Of a stretch of 64,000 nucleotides of DNA, positions 1 through 10,400 are shown piece after piece. The translations under genes were made by a program, and so were the position numbers. Origin of the DNA: Psoroptes ovis (lineage: Eukaryota; Arthropoda; Arachnida; Sarcoptiformes; Psoroptidae); the NCBI GenBank assembly GCA_002943765.1, contig PQWQ01000031.1, positions 186,001 to 250,000 of the forward strand. Reading direction: 5' to 3'. How positions within the stretch are numbered: the stretch's first letter is position 1; each line of letters starts with the position of its first letter. The notes beneath the pieces were generated by a model. The model saw only the letters and a program-made list of their open reading frames with translations. It had not been told where the DNA came from and ran no database searches.

Positions 1-307
1 GTAGTTTCGCTGTGTTAAAAGTAGAATTCAATGTGTTTTACTAGCTAGGGTTCAACACCAATAGTAAAAACTTGAAAATATTCACAAACTATAACCAGTG
101 ATGGTCTGGCGATTCACAACAAACAAACAAAATACGAAGACAATAAGTTTTATAATTTGTCGTCTGTTTATTTATTTATTTATATTTTTATTCCTAAAAC
201 TGTTTTACAAAAAACATATGATTTTCATCTTATTGATGATTTTCGATCATCATTATTATTATGTAATGATCATTATCATGATTTTCTCATTTCCCTATGT
301 GATTGTA

Positions 308-390
308 TTAAGTTGTCCGTAAAGTTTTTGCCGATTTTCATCAGGCAACTCTATTCGATTAATCGGCAAGAACTTTTCGGACAGCCCTAA
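308..390 (+). mobile_element. mariner-type MITE, A/B hybrid copy
   Basis: Imperfect palindrome beginning TTAAGTTGTCCGTAAAG and ending TTTTCGGACAGCCCTAA. The arms match subfamily B (TTGCCGATTTT against AATCGGCAAGAACTT), but the loop carries the subfamily A core GGCAACTCTATTCGATTA. It therefore looks like a chimera of the two. Confidence 0.75.
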
Positions 391-1221
391 TAGATTTGTT
401 TTAAGTGTTTATGTGTCTAGACTTGAAAATGGCTTACATTTATTTCTAAATGTATGGAAAATAATCTTAAAGACCAGAGTTCATCAGGCTAAGGTGTGTG
501 TGTAACGGCTATTATTATTGATAATTGCTCTTGTAATTATTTCAGTGAGATTTGAAATTTCAAATTTTCAAAATTCAAAATGTTTGAAATTTTTTTTTCC
601 GATGAAAAACGCCATCTATGTTTGTAATAATTTCAAAAAGTAATGAACTTATGATGATTGGTACAATTGAAATAATTTTCAATTAAGTAATTAAAAATGA
701 AATGTGTTTCATTTTTAATTAAGCTGTAAATGTAACAAAAATGTTTAGATGTCATGTCTTAGACGTGGTTTATTTCTTTAGTTTTTTTTTTGTTTAGGTC
801 AATAGCATTTTCAATAGTGAATATATGAATGACAGTGATAATCAAAATATTAGACAATTTTCGTTTGGTTATTACAAATAACGGAAATTTTTATTTTTCT
901 CTATGTCACATATTACTTACTTGTAGTGGTGGTGGTGGTGGTTAACTATAATCTCATCATAATGGTTGTCAAAAATTTTTTGAAATTGATAGAGAATGAA
1001 AGTATTTTGAATTGAATGATGTTTGTGTTTGTGTGTGTGTTAACCATTTATTTTGATTTAAAAATCAAGTGAAAGTGTGCAGCAAAGAAAAGCTTGAAAA
1101 ATAATAATAAAATTATTATCATCATTAAATTGTCTTTATTGTAATTCAACTCTATCTGTCAATCAATTCATAAGTTGAAAAGCATTTCGAAATAAATGAA
1201 TGAAAACCATCTTTGTTTGAT

Positions 1222-1276
1222 AGCAGCAGCAGCAGCTTACAACCTTATTCTTTTTTTTTTTTTTTTTTTTTTTTTT
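1222..1276. repeat. CAG run and poly-T tract
   Basis: Five CAG units (1222-1236) are followed after 14 bases by an uninterrupted run of 26 T (1251-1276). It lies in non-coding DNA. Length polymorphism or assembly error is likely here. Confidence 0.9.
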
Positions 1277-1689
1277 GATTTAAAATTTATAATTTTCATA
1301 AAATTCGTCTGTTTTTTTTTTCGATTTAAATCTTTTGAATGTTTTGATATGAATGAATATGTACCTAGAATTATTAAAAATTTAACATGAGAATTGTGAT
1401 TAATGAACACATGGATTGAAATGGCGATAGATTTTATATTTGATTGTCTTTATCATTACTGTTTGCTGTGTAATACTTATTAGTGCACTAATTGAATTAA
1501 TTATGCGCGTGTTTATTTTGATATTTGTTTTGTGTTGTGTGTGTATGATAGATTCACATACAAATGCATTTGTTTTGATAGCGCGTTGACATTTAATTTT
1601 CGCACATAATTATTTCAAGGTTTATTATTTCAACTACAACAACAGGTCATTAACTTCTATTGATCTTTTTAATTTTCTTCCTTCCACAG

Positions 1690-3205
1690 GTTTCGTGAAA
1701 AATTACCAAATTTGATACATTCACGTAAAGATCCACATGTTCAGTATGAAGAATTGGTACAAATAGCTAAATGGCGCCTTATGGTCAGTGTTTTAATTTC
1801 TAATTTATAAATATTCAGGCCAATTTTAATCATGTTTTATCGAATTTAATTGTTGCAATCTTTATATAGATGGGCAAATATCGTCCAAAAATGTTGGATT
1901 TAGTTCGAATCAATACCGAGTCATCGGTGGTGAATATCACACGTAAAGCATTCAAAAAATTGAAACAACAAAGAAATCCACAACAAGCCATTACACAATT
2001 GGTCAATCTTAAAGGTATTGGACCATCGACTGCATCTGGTATGTGATATATTTCAAATGATGATAATTTTCATTGGGGAATAATATTATAAAATTCTATT
2101 TGATTAGCTGTATTGGCTGCTGCTTTTCCTGAAGAAGCACCATTCATGTCTGATGAAGGTATGTTATCGACACCAGGTGTTGAAGCTACCGATTCCACTT
2201 TAGCCGAATTTAATATTTATTCGGAACAACTCCGAAGTAAGACTGAATCACTTCGTCAATCAGGTATGATGATCATGTTTTAATGATTTTGAAAGAATAT
2301 AATGGAATTAATATTAAATATTTCAATCAAAATAAATAGATCCAGATTATAAATGGACACCACATAAAGTTGATCAATGTTTGTGGATATATTATCTGAT
2401 AAAAGATTCGAAACCATCGCTTTTAGAATCGATGCCACGTGGTGGGGATGCAACAACGCCAATAAATAATTCAGATGACAAGGTTTCAAAATTATCGGAT
2501 GCAGCCGATGATAATGCAAATGTTATGCCACCAACATCGACGACAACATCAATGATAGGTACAGATGGTGATGAATCATCTTCACAAGATGTACTATTGA
2601 ATCATAATCATAATGAATCATCATTGAATGGTTCATTAGATGATTCAGAATCGGCATCGGTTCCATATTCTGAAGAAGATCTGAGCAGTCAAGGTGCTGC
2701 ATCATGTTCGATTGATTCGACAGCCGCAACCATAGGTTCAGATGTATCCGGAGTTTGTACAATGTCTTCATCATTAGGTTCACCGCCGACCAACTTGTTA
2801 AAAACACCAATTATTGGTACAAGATCAATTACTAACGGTGTTGCAACCAGCAATGGTAATACTAATGGAATAACCAATATCACCAATAACAATCAAGTAC
2901 AACTGACCACAACATCAAATACATCATCGGGAATTGGTGAAGAAGATCTTTCGAATCTTTCCGCAAATGATGAACAACCTTCACAACAGATTTTGTCAAA
3001 TAACAACAATAATCCCCAGCGGCCACAACAAATGCTGATACCATCCGAAGAAAATTCTGTGGATAATTCGGTCGTTGATGATGATGATGATGAAGTATCG
3101 TTGGATGAAGCGCCACCTATGAAAAAACAAAAAACTGGTATCGATTTAGTAGTTACAGCCGCTGCGGCTGCTGCTACTGCTGAACCAACAGGTGCTGAAG
3201 CTTGA
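1690..3205 (+). CDS. conserved helix-hairpin-helix domain protein, 5'-partial
   Basis: Four exons are visible: 1690-1783, 1870-2038, 2108-2263 and 2340-3205 (TGA). Introns of 86, 69 and 76 bp have GT-AG borders and the phases agree. Exons 1-3 encode a helical domain with WRLM-GKYRPKMLDLV, then LVNLKGIGPSTASAVLAAA (a helix-hairpin-helix of the DNA-glycosylase type), then PFMSDE. Exon 4 continues with YKWTPHKVDQCLWIYYLIKD. The remaining ~260 residues are low complexity (Ser, Asn, Asp, Gln) with an acidic run and a basic MKKQK stretch that could be a nuclear signal. I recognise the domain as a widespread uncharacterised family found in animals and fungi, but have no reliable gene name. The GIGP hairpin suggests non-specific DNA backbone contact. 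No catalytic Lys/Asp of an active HhH-GPD glycosylase can be assigned. The N-terminus is missing. Confidence 0.75.
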
Positions 3206-3354
3206 AACAAATTTCAAAAACATTTTTTTTCACAAAATAAGCGACATTCATTCATTTATCATTCATTGATTCATTGATCATCATCATTCTTTACTTCACT
3301 TTATGATTATTATCCATGGATAAATGGATTATGATTCGGATTTTTTTTATTATT

Positions 3355-3430
3355 TGGTTGTCCGATGAGTTCTTGCAAATTTTTTCATTATTTCTTATGA
3401 TAAAATCGACAAAAACTTTTCGGACAACCC
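3355..3430 (+). mobile_element. mariner-type MITE, subfamily B
   Basis: Starts GGTTGTCCGATGAGTTCTTG and ends AAAACTTTTCGGACAACC. The arms are complementary and the short loop reads TCATTATTTCTTATGATAAAATCG.. as in other B copies. Confidence 0.75.
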
Positions 3431-3637
3431 TCTAATTATTATTTTTTCCACCAATTTGAAATGAACAAGAAATTGTTATAAAAAAAAAAGAAGAAATTAT
3501 TGATATTGATTTTGCATATATATTTGTAAACAATTCATATACACACGAATCACATTCAATTCAATTATCATTTATTACTAAATCACAAGCACCAATCATC
3601 TTTTCATTTAAGAAAAAAAAAATCAAAAAAATATTTT

Positions 3638-3713
3638 GGTTGTCCGAAAAGTTTTAGCCGATTTTCATCAAGCAACTCTATTTGAATAAGCCGAATGAAC
3701 TTTTCGGACAACC
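3638..3713 (+). mobile_element. mariner-type MITE, subfamily A
   Basis: GGTTGTCCGAAAAGTTTTAG at the left end and GAACTTTTCGGACAACCT at the right end, with the A core CAACTCTATTTGAATAAGCC. Confidence 0.85.
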
Positions 3714-3901
3714 TCTAAAAATATATTTAATCTAATATCCAGCATACACATCTCATCTCTGATATAAATTGGTATAAACAACAATTCATTTCAATTTCTT
3801 TGGATCAATCAATCAATGAAGCAAACACACATCGAAAATCTAACCGAATTCTCTTTTTTTTTGAATCACACAAATAAATTAAGCTGAAAATTTTTATTAT
3901 T

Positions 3902-3980
3902 AGGGCTGTCCGAAAAGTTCTGGCTGATTATCATGAGCAACTCTATCGGATTAACCCGAATGAACTTTTCGGACTACCTA
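3902..3980 (+). mobile_element. mariner-type MITE, subfamily A
   Basis: Left end AGGGCTGTCCGAAAAGTTC, right end GAACTTTTCGGACTACCT. It is flanked by TTA and AATA, consistent with a TA target duplication. Confidence 0.85.
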
Positions 3981-4404
3981 ATATCATAATGATAATTAAA
4001 CACCTACACACACTAACACACAAATGTACAAGCATATGCAGATAATACAACAAGTACACACACACAAATATATGCCTAATGATTGGCAAAGAATTGGTGA
4101 TTTTTTTCCATAAAAACACAAAATTTTCAATCCTTTGATCACCGGAATTTTTCTTATTTTGGTGGAAATATTTTTCATTTTCATTTGATCACACACATTC
4201 ACACACGTCTAAACACATGATGAACACCTCTATTAACACACACCATTAATCGAAATTACTGTTTTTTTCTATTTCTATTATCTATGGAATTATATATTCA
4301 CTATTATTATTATTATGATTATAATTAATTACTATTAATATTATTATTAAAACTATATGTGTTTAGATATTCGCATATTAAATAATGATGATAATGATTA
4401 TATT

Positions 4405-4489
4405 AGGGTTGTCCGAAAAGTTTTGGCCAATTTTCATCATGTGCAACAACTCTATTCGATTAAGCCTACTGAACTTTTCGGACAACCTG
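4405..4489 (+). mobile_element. mariner-type MITE, subfamily A
   Basis: Left end AGGGTTGTCCGAAAAGTTTT, right end GAACTTTTCGGACAACCTG, with the core CAACTCTATTCGATTAAGCC. It is the fourth copy within 1.1 kb. Confidence 0.85.
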
Positions 4490-4707
4490 CAATGAAATAA
4501 AATGAAAATTAAGCATTCGAAAATCGAAGATTTAATTAAGGAATTTCTTAAATTTCAAAATTGAATTCTGATTCACTTGTTTGCCCAGTCCCCAGCAGCA
4601 GCATAAAATGCAATGAAATTTTTGAACTTGAACAATTTGAACGTTAATCATTCAATGTAAATGTTGATTTAAGTTTATTTTAAGAAAAATAATCAAAATT
4701 TTCTTAA

Positions 4708-5565
4708 ATGATTAATGTATCAACCGTATATTCGGCGGCAGCAACAACAACAAACAAAAATAAAGCATTAAATTCATCATTGAAAACAACCAATCATGAC
4801 TATCGAAATATATTACCATCAGTGTTCAAAGGTGAATGGAGCAATGTTTCAAATGAAATTATAATATTATTGTTCATATGTTTGACAATCGCATCGTTAT
4901 TATCATTATTAGCTTTTTATTGTTTATTGCAGTGTTTGTGGCGTAAATATATTGACAAAAATAATGATCAAATGTTTGAAAATAATTCATTAACAGCTAC
5001 AACCATCGAAGGTCGGCGAAAGTTTAAAAGGTCATTTTCATTAATGCCATCTGAATCAATCACTTTGAATCGGCAAAGTCTGGCGAAATTTGACCATAAA
5101 AAGCGTCGAAAATTATTTTCACTGTCACCAACATTACCACCAACGATGAAAACGACACTTCGAAAAAGAAATCAAAATCACAGCCACAATTTGACCAATG
5201 TTGAAATCACGTTGAAAATGCCAAATGATCGTATGCGTCAATTGAAACGTGAACAAACACCAATCATGCGAATGATACAGCTGACCAATGCAAATCGTCG
5301 TCAATTAATCAATTTAGGTTATAATGATGTTGAATTAGAATCGATTGGCTATTATCGTGTGAATATATTTAAAGGTCAAAGTTATCGACAACAATTAAGT
5401 GATTGGAATGATAGCAGCAATGTGACCAGTGGTTTCAATGTGACAAGTGAAAATTCAAAACAACAACAACCTTTTATTCATCGTAAAAATCGTAGTGAAC
5501 GTGAAATAACATATACATCATCTGAATTCGAAAGTGATCATTCGATTAAAGATAAAAAATTATAA
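4708..5565 (+). CDS. orphan single-pass membrane protein
   Basis: Single-exon ORF of 285 aa, ATG at 4708 and TAA at 5563-5565. I do not recognise the family. Residues 1-49 are polar with three N-glycosylation sequons (N3-V-S, N22-S-S, N46-V-S). Residues 50-77 form one strongly hydrophobic segment (IIILLFICLTIASLLSLLAF within it), followed at once by W-R-K. The positive-inside rule then gives N-outside, C-inside. The ~205-residue tail is basic (KFKRSF, KKRRKLF, TLRKRNQ) and rich in Ser, Thr and Asn, with QLINLGYNDVELESIGYYRV as its most ordered-looking part. There is no cleavable signal peptide. It could be the last exon of a longer gene, but the in-frame ATG, sequons and complete topology favour an intact protein. 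Its 3' end converges on AGGF1. Confidence 0.6.
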   Translation: MINVSTVYSAAATTTNKNKALNSSLKTTNHDYRNILPSVFKGEWSNVSNEIIILLFICLTIASLLSLLAFYCLLQCLWRKYIDKNNDQMFENNSLTATTIEGRRKFKRSFSLMPSESITLNRQSLAKFDHKKRRKLFSLSPTLPPTMKTTLRKRNQNHSHNLTNVEITLKMPNDRMRQLKREQTPIMRMIQLTNANRRQLINLGYNDVELESIGYYRVNIFKGQSYRQQLSDWNDSSNVTSGFNVTSENSKQQQPFIHRKNRSEREITYTSSEFESDHSIKDKKL

Positions 5566-5583
5566 TTTTTGAAAATATTTCAA

Positions 5584-7117
5584 TCAAGACCCATAACCTA
5601 GACCACGTCTATCGTTTGTATGATGATCATCAATAATTTCAATGGGTTCAAGCAATTTTTTGGTCAAATTTTGGTTAGCAGATTTGCCCAGTGATTGTCC
5701 AGATTTCCAACCCATCCGCTCCAGCATTCGATATCCTTTATTTCCATCATTCAAAGGTAAGTCTATGGCTGATCCTGCAGCTGTTTTTTCATATGGACAA
5801 TCACTTCCAACAGTTTTTTGTCGTTCGGCGGCACGATCACGATATGATCGTTGATTGTTTTCATTTGTTTCATTGTCGGCGACCATACTATAGGTTTCAA
5901 GACCATATTTTCTTTTCAAACTTTTCATAGCTGATCGGGTAGATTTAGTTTGATAATTTGAATATATTCCCCCAGTAGTATCTTGTTTAAGATGAATCGA
6001 GCTCCCATCACATTCTCGACAATCATCGTCACGATTCGAATGTATATGAACAATCAGCTGACAACAATCAGCCAAAACAATTTCATCACCATGATTTAGT
6101 GGTGTTCTTTCCAATTGCGATAGCCGTTTACCATTAATAAATGTTCCATTTTTAGACAATAAATCTTGAATCATATATATTCGTCTTGAGAGATCATAAT
6201 TGATTTCAGCGTGTATCTGTGTATGAAAATTCCAAAGTACATATGAGAATTAATTAAAGTCAAACGAATTGAATGAAACTGACCTGTGAAATAGTTTTAT
6301 CTGGTATCGTAGCCGTACAATTGGAATGTTGTCCAATTTTTCCACCCATACAGCTAATAATCAGAATTGAATCACATTCAAGTGAATCGGATTTCTTCAC
6401 AATCAAACGACATGGTGGAATTTGGTTCAGATTTCTCATAGATGATAATCCATTATAATTTCTTTTTTGACCAATTTTTGATTGGGTATCAACCTTTGCA
6501 CTTTTTCGCTGATCATCACCTTTGTCAGAATCTGAACTTATTTCGATACATTCATCATCATCGTTGATTTCACCATCTTCGATTTCTTCATCATCATCAA
6601 CATTATCATCTTCGGATAAAAATGTTGATTTCGGCTGAGATTTGACATGATCTTCATTTTCAATGGTTGTACTACCATCCAAATTACAAATAAATGTATA
6701 TTCCCTGTTCGATTCATTATATTTATAATAACGTTTATCATTCGTATTGTAAAATGTATTATTCTGAGGGTAATAATACCAACCAATCGAACGATTGAAA
6801 TATGTTTTCGAATTTGAATCATAATGATAATCAGAAAATTCGGCAGACAATGCTTTCATTTCATTCAATTCTTTCGGATCGATTATTGAATTTGTTTGAT
6901 GTTTGTCTGATTGATGATTAGTCGTCTCATGAATCTGCTGCTGTTGTTGTTCATCGATCTGTTTTGACAGCAAGAATTTTTCCGTCATTAAACGCAATTC
7001 AGCACGTAGCTCTTCATTATAACGCTCGAGACGCTGCGCTCGTTGTTCACTTTGCGTCAATTTCTTTTTCAACTCTTCGATTTCCGTATTTTGATCATCG
7101 CTGCTATCCATTATCAT
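5584..7117 (-). CDS. AGGF1: angiogenic factor with G-patch and FHA domains 1 (AGGF1) homologue
   Basis: Two exons on the minus strand: 7117 (or 7111) to 6284, and 6216 to 5584 (TGA), split by a 67-bp GT-AG intron. The product is about 486 aa. Domain order matches AGGF1: an N-terminal coiled coil (EELKKKLTQSEQRAQRLERY), an aromatic OCRE repeat at ~85-135 (TYFNRSIGWYYYPQNNTFY), an acidic stretch, an FHA domain at ~228-330 (KIGQHSNCTATIPDKTISQ, then IHAEI, then LLSKNGTFINGKRL, with the Arg/Ser/Asn-type phosphothreonine pocket replaced at the first position), and a C-terminal G-patch at 435-486 (MLERMGWKSGQSLG..., ending RGLGYGS). The intron cuts the FHA domain. In vertebrates AGGF1 is described both as an angiogenic factor and as a spliceosome-associated nuclear protein; the OCRE and G-patch domains favour the splicing role here. 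Start: two in-frame ATGs (7117, 7111) follow an AG acceptor-like site, so a 5' UTR intron is possible. At about 486 aa it is shorter than the vertebrate protein of roughly 700 aa. Confidence 0.9.
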
Positions 7118-7474
7118 CAGTCGAAATAGTCTAATTGAAAACAATTAGAAAAAATAGAAGAAATGAATTTCATTTTTGAATTTTTTAAAATTAAAATTTG
7201 AAATTGTTGTCATTCATTCATCGTGTAACAATGATAATACAATAATCATTCGAAATTCGAATTGAGTTGAGACAATTTTTCAAATTTTTCCAAGGGTTAT
7301 TTTGATTTGGTTTGATTTAAAAATGATTAATTTAATCCATAAACATTTTAAACATGTTTCAAATGAAAATAAAATTATAAAATTTATAAATATTGACTCT
7401 ATTTCAGCACAATGAAAATAGTAAAAAAAAAACTATTTATACTTTGATAGTTCTCTGCACCACCTTCACTACTA
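7118..7474. other. intergenic between CIAO3 3' end and AGGF1 5' end
   Basis: 357 bp of AT-rich sequence between two genes on the same (minus) strand. It must contain the 3' UTR of CIAO3 and the promoter or 5' UTR of AGGF1. No further gene is seen. Confidence 0.7.
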
Positions 7475-10400
7475 CTACCAATTTGAATTAAGAATATTGA
7501 ATTTTTTTTCCAAAATTTTAAATTTAGTTCGAAAATTTTCACATAAATCATTGTCTAGCTGTAACTGTTGATATAGTTGATCAATATTTTCATCAGGTAA
7601 ATTAATCTTCGGTAATTGTTGGTACAATTTTTCCACTTGTTCATAGGTGATCATTATCGGGTCAGAATTTTGATCGAATCTTTCATTTAATTTATCATTA
7701 AAAGTTAAATTACGGAATTGTGCACCACCATTCAAACAACCTTTTGGACATGCCGATATTTCAATATAATCATATTCACATTTTCTCCGCTTTAATCTTG
7801 TCACTAAATTTTGAATATTACGAAAACCATTCAGAATGGCGAATGATAATTCAGTTTCCGATTCCGTCACTTTATTTGTGAATTTTGTTGTTTGTAGTTT
7901 GAATTCGAGAAAATCTGAATTCCGTCCGATTGACCATTCAATTTCATTTGGATTTTTGAGAAATTTTTCTTTGGCAATTCGACGCTGATAAGCAGCCATC
8001 ATTCGTATCATATTCTCAGCATAACCACCGGATCCTGATCCATAATGTGAATGAATACATTTCCATTGTTGTTGTTCCGGATTGAAATCAATCGAATTGA
8101 ATCGATCAATTGGGCGACTTGGTTGTGAATATAAATCATCGATTTGTTGTGATTCAAGAATTTTTTCCACTTCTAATGGTGTTATTACACAATCCACTTC
8201 GGGTATTGATTCATTTAAACGATTTTCCAACCTTGATGCTTCTAGCTTTTTATCATAACAAGGCATTAATGCAATATGGTAAATTCGATCTGGGCTAATA
8301 TCGTCGTTGAATTTTTCATCAACCAAATGTAAACGTCGTTTGATTAAAACGCCCATAATCTGCTGTGGTGATTTAATGCGGCTCAAATGTGGTACTAGAA
8401 TATCGCCTTGAGATTTTTCAGCATAACATACGAAACCGGGACAGGTGGATGATAGTAAGGGCTGTTGTTTTGACTCTTGTTTAGTTTGATTATGATGCTG
8501 CGAAAATTCTTTCCATGTTTCATTGAGACAAATATGACGGGCAAGGGTTATGTCGAAAATATAATCAACACCTAATGAATGAAACAGATGGCTAATACGT
8601 TCAGCCGTAGATTGTATTGAATCTAGCCGATATTTGGCGGCCAAAGATGCTAAGGCTTGAAGTGATAAGGTCATAGCGACAATCAAATTATTCTGAAAAG
8701 AAATAATTTTAAAAATTCTAAATAATGCCCCTGTGGAAACCTGTGCATACCTGTTGCTTTTCGGCCAAAACATTCATAACTTTTTCATGTGATTGTTCTG
8801 CAATCAATACAGCTTCTGCCGATGTTATACAACCACTGCAAGCCAAGCAATCGCCTAGCGTCACTGATACGGGCCCTAATTTCGGCGCCGGTTCTTCATT
8901 ATTTTGACTTTGTTTCTTATTATCACGATTTTTCCATGATTTATTCTTGGATTTATTGATACGGATAACGTCACCATCACCATCATCATCTTGTTCTTGT
9001 TTTGTATTTTCTTTGATTGTTTCAGCTGGTTTAATGCAGGCCTTGGCGTGTGGTCAGGGCCAAGATCGAAACAAAGAAACAAAAAAATTGAAATTTTAAG
9101 GTTAAAGACTATAGATATTTATTCGAATCAAAAAATTCTTGAAGAAAATTCTTAAACTTTTAAGAAAAATATTGGTACAGCATTTTGTATGATATAATCA
9201 TTGAATTGTAATACAGTCCCTAAGCTTAAATTTCGATCAAATTCAATCAATTCATTTGGATCTTGTTCAGGTGAAATTTTCACTTCACCATCAACAATAT
9301 ATTGATGATATGGTCTGTAATAGCATCGTATAACATCGGAACGATATTTACAATCTTGATCCCATTCTGGTCGATTTTGGTCATCATCAAACATTATTTC
9401 GAGAATTTGTTTAAATGTATTATTTTCAGAAAATTTCTCAACGAAATCTGTTTGACCATATTCTGGATATATGAATATAACCGGCCATATTAATTCATCG
9501 TTAACGAAATGTACGAAACATTCTGGTCGTACGGCAGAATGATCAGTTTCAAATAATGAACCATAGAATCGGATTCCACATTCATTTACCATTCGTATGA
9601 TTTGTGCTTGTTCTTCGGAACGTTTTTGTTCATCTTTGGCCATTTTCCTTTCATTTCTTCGTTGAATCTTTAAATTTTTTTCCGATTGTTCCAAGTATTC
9701 TTTGATTTGTTCCCGATATTTTTGATCGACATTTTCAGTGCTTTTCAATTCTTCACGACAAAATTTGATACAATGTTCATAACGCTGCAAGCGGCAACAA
9801 CATTGTACCCAACGTAATTTTGCCTTGAAATTTTCCCGATTTAAACACATGGCTCTGGTTGCATCTTGCAGTGAACTACGATAATTTTCGAGATAAAAAT
9901 GTGCCGATGCTCGGTTATTGTATAGAATCGATAATGATTTATTGATTTGTTCCATATTTTCCACTCGATTATTTTTCAAATGTTCATGAGCCAGCCGTAT
10001 ACCTTCACTATAAGAATCTACGGCCCAACGATATTTTTTCAAACGAAAATTTTCATTACCATCTTCTCGGTAACTATTCATTAATTCTTCGATTGAATTA
10101 AATTCTGGATCATATTTCAGCTGGCTAAATGCTTCGATCAATTCGGATTGTCCGGATTCTTCAGGTGTTATTTTCGTTGCAAATAATGGATGTTTTTCCA
10201 TTTCTTGTTGCCAATTTGCTTCGGTCCAACATTCGGAACGATCCATTTGTGATGCTTTAGCGTAATCGTAATAAAAATCAAAATCATCATCATCCTCATC
10301 AGGCTTCGATGGTTGTAGATGTAAGTTCTGGTCATTTTCCATATTTTAACTTGGTCTTACTTGTCACTTATTTTTTTAGACTGGTCACAAATTTCAAAAA

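Larger units (their letters stand above)
1..1689. other. AT-rich non-coding, probably intron of the HhH gene
   Basis: No convincing exon is seen. The first coding exon recognised downstream starts at an acceptor (1688-1689 AG) in mid-codon, so at least one upstream exon must exist. I could not find it here, and it probably lies left of the window. The stretch contains one MITE (308-390), a CAG run (1222-1236), a 26-T tract (1251-1276) and short GT-rich runs. Confidence 0.5.
3206..4707. other. intergenic, MITE cluster
   Basis: 1.5 kb between the HhH gene stop and the next ATG. It holds four MITE copies (3355, 3638, 3902, 4405), CA-rich and poly-A stretches, and presumably the 3' UTR of the HhH gene. 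No other gene is seen. Confidence 0.7.

Noticed and set aside
5642..5930. Plus-strand ORFs opposite the G-patch exon of AGGF1
   Set aside because: They lie antisense to a clearly recognisable domain and have no features of their own.
7118..7144. Longer AGGF1 N-terminus beginning at 7144
   Set aside because: That extension starts from a TTG codon and runs through an acceptor-like TTTTCAATTAG. The in-frame ATGs at 7117/7111 are preferred.
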